Origin: Dolomedes plantarius
Lineage: Eukaryota; Arthropoda; Arachnida; Araneae; Dolomedidae
NCBI GenBank assembly: GCA_907164885.2
Contig: OU015493.1
Location: 49,267,390 to 49,331,389 of the forward strand
DNA length: 64,000 nt
Reading direction: 5' to 3'
Under the pieces are notes generated by a model, which had not been told where the DNA came from, ran no database searches, and was given only the letters and a program-made list of their open reading frames with translations. Both the position numbers and the translations under genes were made by a program. Positions 59,355 through 64,000 of this stretch are shown piece by piece (the stretch's first letter is position 1; every line of letters starts with the position of its first letter).

Positions 59355-61060
59355 CGTCATTTAAGAAGCGATTTTTCAAAATTCGTCCCCCAAGGGGGGG
59401 GAGGGGGGCAAAACGTGTTTTTTACTTATTCCTTCATATCACAAAGAAGAAAATGGATATCCATATGATTCTTGCTTTAAAATGTAAGAAACATGAATAC
59501 CTAAAAATAAATTTCAGGATTTTTCAAAAACCGGCCCCCAAGGGGGGAAGGGGGGCTAAATGTGTTTTTACGTGTTTTATCACATATTCCTTCATATCTG
59601 GAAGAAGAAAACAGATATCTGTAAGATTCTTGCTTTAAAATGAAAGGAACACGAATACTTAAAAATCAATTTCAGGATTTTTCAAAATTCTGCCCCTATG
59701 GGAGGAGGAGGGGGAATAACTTGTTTTTCCCATATTCCCTCATATCTCAGAGAAAAAAAACAGATATCCATAAGATTCTTGCTTAAAATGTAAGGAACTT
59801 GATTACCTAAAATCAATTTCAGGATTTTTCAAAATTCGGGCCCTAGGGGGGAGAGGGGGGGGCTAAACGTGTTTTTACGTGTTTTTCACATATATTTCAT
59901 ATCTCAAAGTAGGAAACGGATATCCATAAGATTCGTGCATTAAAATGAAAGGAAGACGAATACCTAATAATTACGATTTTTCAAAATTCGCCCCCAAGGG
60001 GGGGGGAGGGGGGCAAAACGTGCTTTTTACATATTCATTCATATCTCAAAGAAGGAAATTGATATCCATAAGATTCTTGCTTTAAAATGTAAGAAACATG
60101 AATACCTAAAAATAAATTTCAGGATTTTTCAAAAACCGGCCCCCAAGGGGGGAAGGGGGGCTAAATGTGTTTTTACGTGTTTTATCACATATTCCTTCAT
60201 ATCTCGAAGAAGAAAACAGATATCCATAAGATTCTTGCTTTAAAATGAATGGAACACGAATACCTAAAAATCAGTTACAGGATTTTTCAAAATTGGGCCC
60301 TCATGGGGTGGAGGGGGCAAAATGTGTTTTTCCCATATTTCCTCATATCTCAAAGAAATAAAACAGATATCCATAACATTCTTGCTTTAAAATGTAAGGA
60401 ACTTAATTACCTAAAATCGATTTCAGGATTTTATCAAAATTCGGCCCCCCCAAGGGGGGGAGAGGGGGGGGTAAACACGTTTTTCACATATACCTTCATA
60501 TCTCAAAGTAGGAAACGGATATCCATAAGATTCTTGCTTTAAAATGAAAGGAAGACAAATACCGAAAAATCTGTTTCAGGATTTTTCAAAATTCGCCCCC
60601 CCCCCAAGGGGGAGAAGGGGGCAAATCGTATTTTTTACATATTTCTTCATATCTCAAAGAAAGAAATTGATATCCATAAGATTCTTGCTTTAAAATATAA
60701 GGAACATGAATATCTAAAAACCAAATTCAGGATTTTTCAAAATTCGGCTCCAAGGGGGGGGGGGGGGGGACTAAACGTGATTTTACGTGTTTTTAGCTTA
60801 TACCTTTATATCTTGAAGTAGGGAACGGATACCCATAAGATTCTTGCTTTAAAATGAAAGGAAGACGAATACCTAAACATCAGTTTCAGGATTTTTCAAA
60901 ATTCGCCCCCCAAGGATGGGAGGGGGAGCAAAGCGTGTTTTTTACATATTCCTTCATATCTCAAAGAAGGAAATTGGTATCCATATGTTTCTTGATTTAA
61001 AATGCAACAAATAGGATTAATTCTAACAAACACGATCAATGCCACGATTTTTCGACATTC
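59355..61060 (+). repeat. ~152-bp minisatellite with higher-order (4-monomer) structure
   Basis: The landmark GGATTTTTCAAAATTCG (or its variant) falls at about 59366, 59517, 59675, 59822, 59973, 60122, 60280, 60426, 60579, 60730, 60889 and, degenerate, 61044. Monomers differ in type. Types A, B, C, D follow each other twice (59366-60578), then D, A. The 605-bp period repeats the exact variants (e.g. CAAAAACCGGCCCCCAAGGG at both 59525 and 60130). Each monomer has a CCCCCAAGGGGGG core and a following G-run. The small open frames are not genes. Confidence 0.92.
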
Positions 61061-61294
61061 GCTTAGATTTTGTAAAAATTGCTAGAAAGAATCCAATAAT
61101 TTGTATTTTTTTTATATTTTTTGAACATCAAATTGGTGGTAGGGGAAAAGAGAGACATCAACCTTAATTACATGAGGCGTGGAAGTGTGTGTGTGTGTAG
61201 ATTATAGATATTTCGGTTGTTTGTACGTATGCATCTAGAGCCCAGGTTAACTTCATTCATTTTTATTACCCTGGGCAACGCCAGGTAATTCTTT
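61061..61294. other. 3' part of the Helitron-like element
   Basis: Unique sequence with a short TG run (61188), ending in the hairpin. Confidence 0.5.
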
Positions 61295-61535
61295 GTTTAT
61301 GAAACCGGTGATTTTCACAGGGGTTTATGGGGAAGCTCTCAAACTCCTCGAAGGGCGGAGATCCAGTGGGATTTCAAGAAAGAAACATTCTAATGCTGAC
61401 ATCAGCATGGGGGGGATTATATGCTGATGGGGTGCTGACCAGTGGGGAGCGGTGTCGATTGACATAAAATACAAGTTTACATAATATACAAGTAAGCCTT
61501 ATTAAAGGTACGCCCGTGCAACGCCGGGTATATAA
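61295..61535 (+). mobile_element. Second Helitron-like 3' fragment
   Basis: Ends CGCCCGTGCAACGCCGGGTA with TATAAAGCTAT next to a TA tract. This is a degenerate hairpin followed by a CTAT variant of the CTAG end. No 5' end of its own. Confidence 0.5.
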
Positions 61536-61538
61536 AGC

Positions 61539-64000
<2,462 letters not shown>

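Larger units (their letters stand above)
59243..61294 (+). mobile_element. Helitron-like element carrying a minisatellite
   Basis: 5' end TCTATATATATATAAAGGAA. The 3' region is CCCTGGGCAACGCCAGGTAA, a hairpin (CCTGG/CCAGG, loop GCAACG) whose loop and stem closely match the 3' hairpin at 45438. The final bases read CTTTG where CTAGT is expected, so the end has mutated. No Rep/helicase. Most of the interior is the repeat array at 59355-61060. Confidence 0.65.

Noticed and set aside
59355..61060. Coding frames of 61-97 codons inside the Helitron minisatellite
   Set aside because: They follow the monomer and shift with it; G-run lengths change the frame between monomers.

Overview
This is a repeat-dominated stretch of an animal nuclear genome. 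I see no intact host gene, no rRNA, no intact tRNA gene and no CRISPR array. The best guess is an arthropod, probably a spider. The reasons are very long (TA)n tracts every few kilobases, dense Tc1/mariner elements inserted in those tracts, Helitron-like elements, an N-terminal-GIY-YIG Penelope-like element (the type reported as abundant in spiders), and AT-rich spacers. The taxonomic guess rests on family recognition and was not tested by search.

Layout. 1-6.5 kb: an old direct repeat, a long-armed foldback MITE, and a Tc1-like element (3296-4509) with perfect 27-bp inverted repeats but a dead transposase. 6.5-13.4 kb: a ~3.2-kb unit present twice around a 100-N assembly gap. Each copy carries a Tc1-like element; one transposase is intact (10566-11591, 341 aa, minus strand) and the other is broken. 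A third, diverged scrap of the unit follows. 13.4-25.5 kb: TTAA-flanked MITEs, a decayed mariner, a decayed Tc1, a hAT-like end and two more inverted-repeat elements. 27-28.4 kb: a Helitron-like array of four 5' ends, with a Tc1 fragment and a tRNA-like stretch. 28.5-31.6 kb: a Penelope-like retroelement with permuted domains (GIY-YIG before RT) and inverted terminal copies.

32.1-35.4 kb and 52.6-55.8 kb hold two copies of one composite: an LTR and leader, interrupted by a 2.6-kb DNA transposon with ~200-bp inverted repeats and a decayed ~600-residue protein of a family I cannot assign to a superfamily. In the second copy the retroelement resumes as a gag fragment joined to an integrase fragment. 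39.2-41.6 kb: an integrase relic, then a 182-bp satellite. 41.8-45.8 kb: tandemly duplicated MITE and Helitron-like segments. 46.9-47.9 kb: a solo LTR with a 5-bp target duplication and a cluster of CRE-like sites. 50.7 and 58.6 kb: two diverged copies of an unexplained non-coding repeat. 59.2-61.3 kb: a Helitron-like element carrying a ~152-bp minisatellite with a four-monomer higher-order pattern.

The coding units do not work together as a pathway. Each is a selfish element or its remains, nested and rearranged. The only transposase that looks intact in sequence is at 10566-11591.
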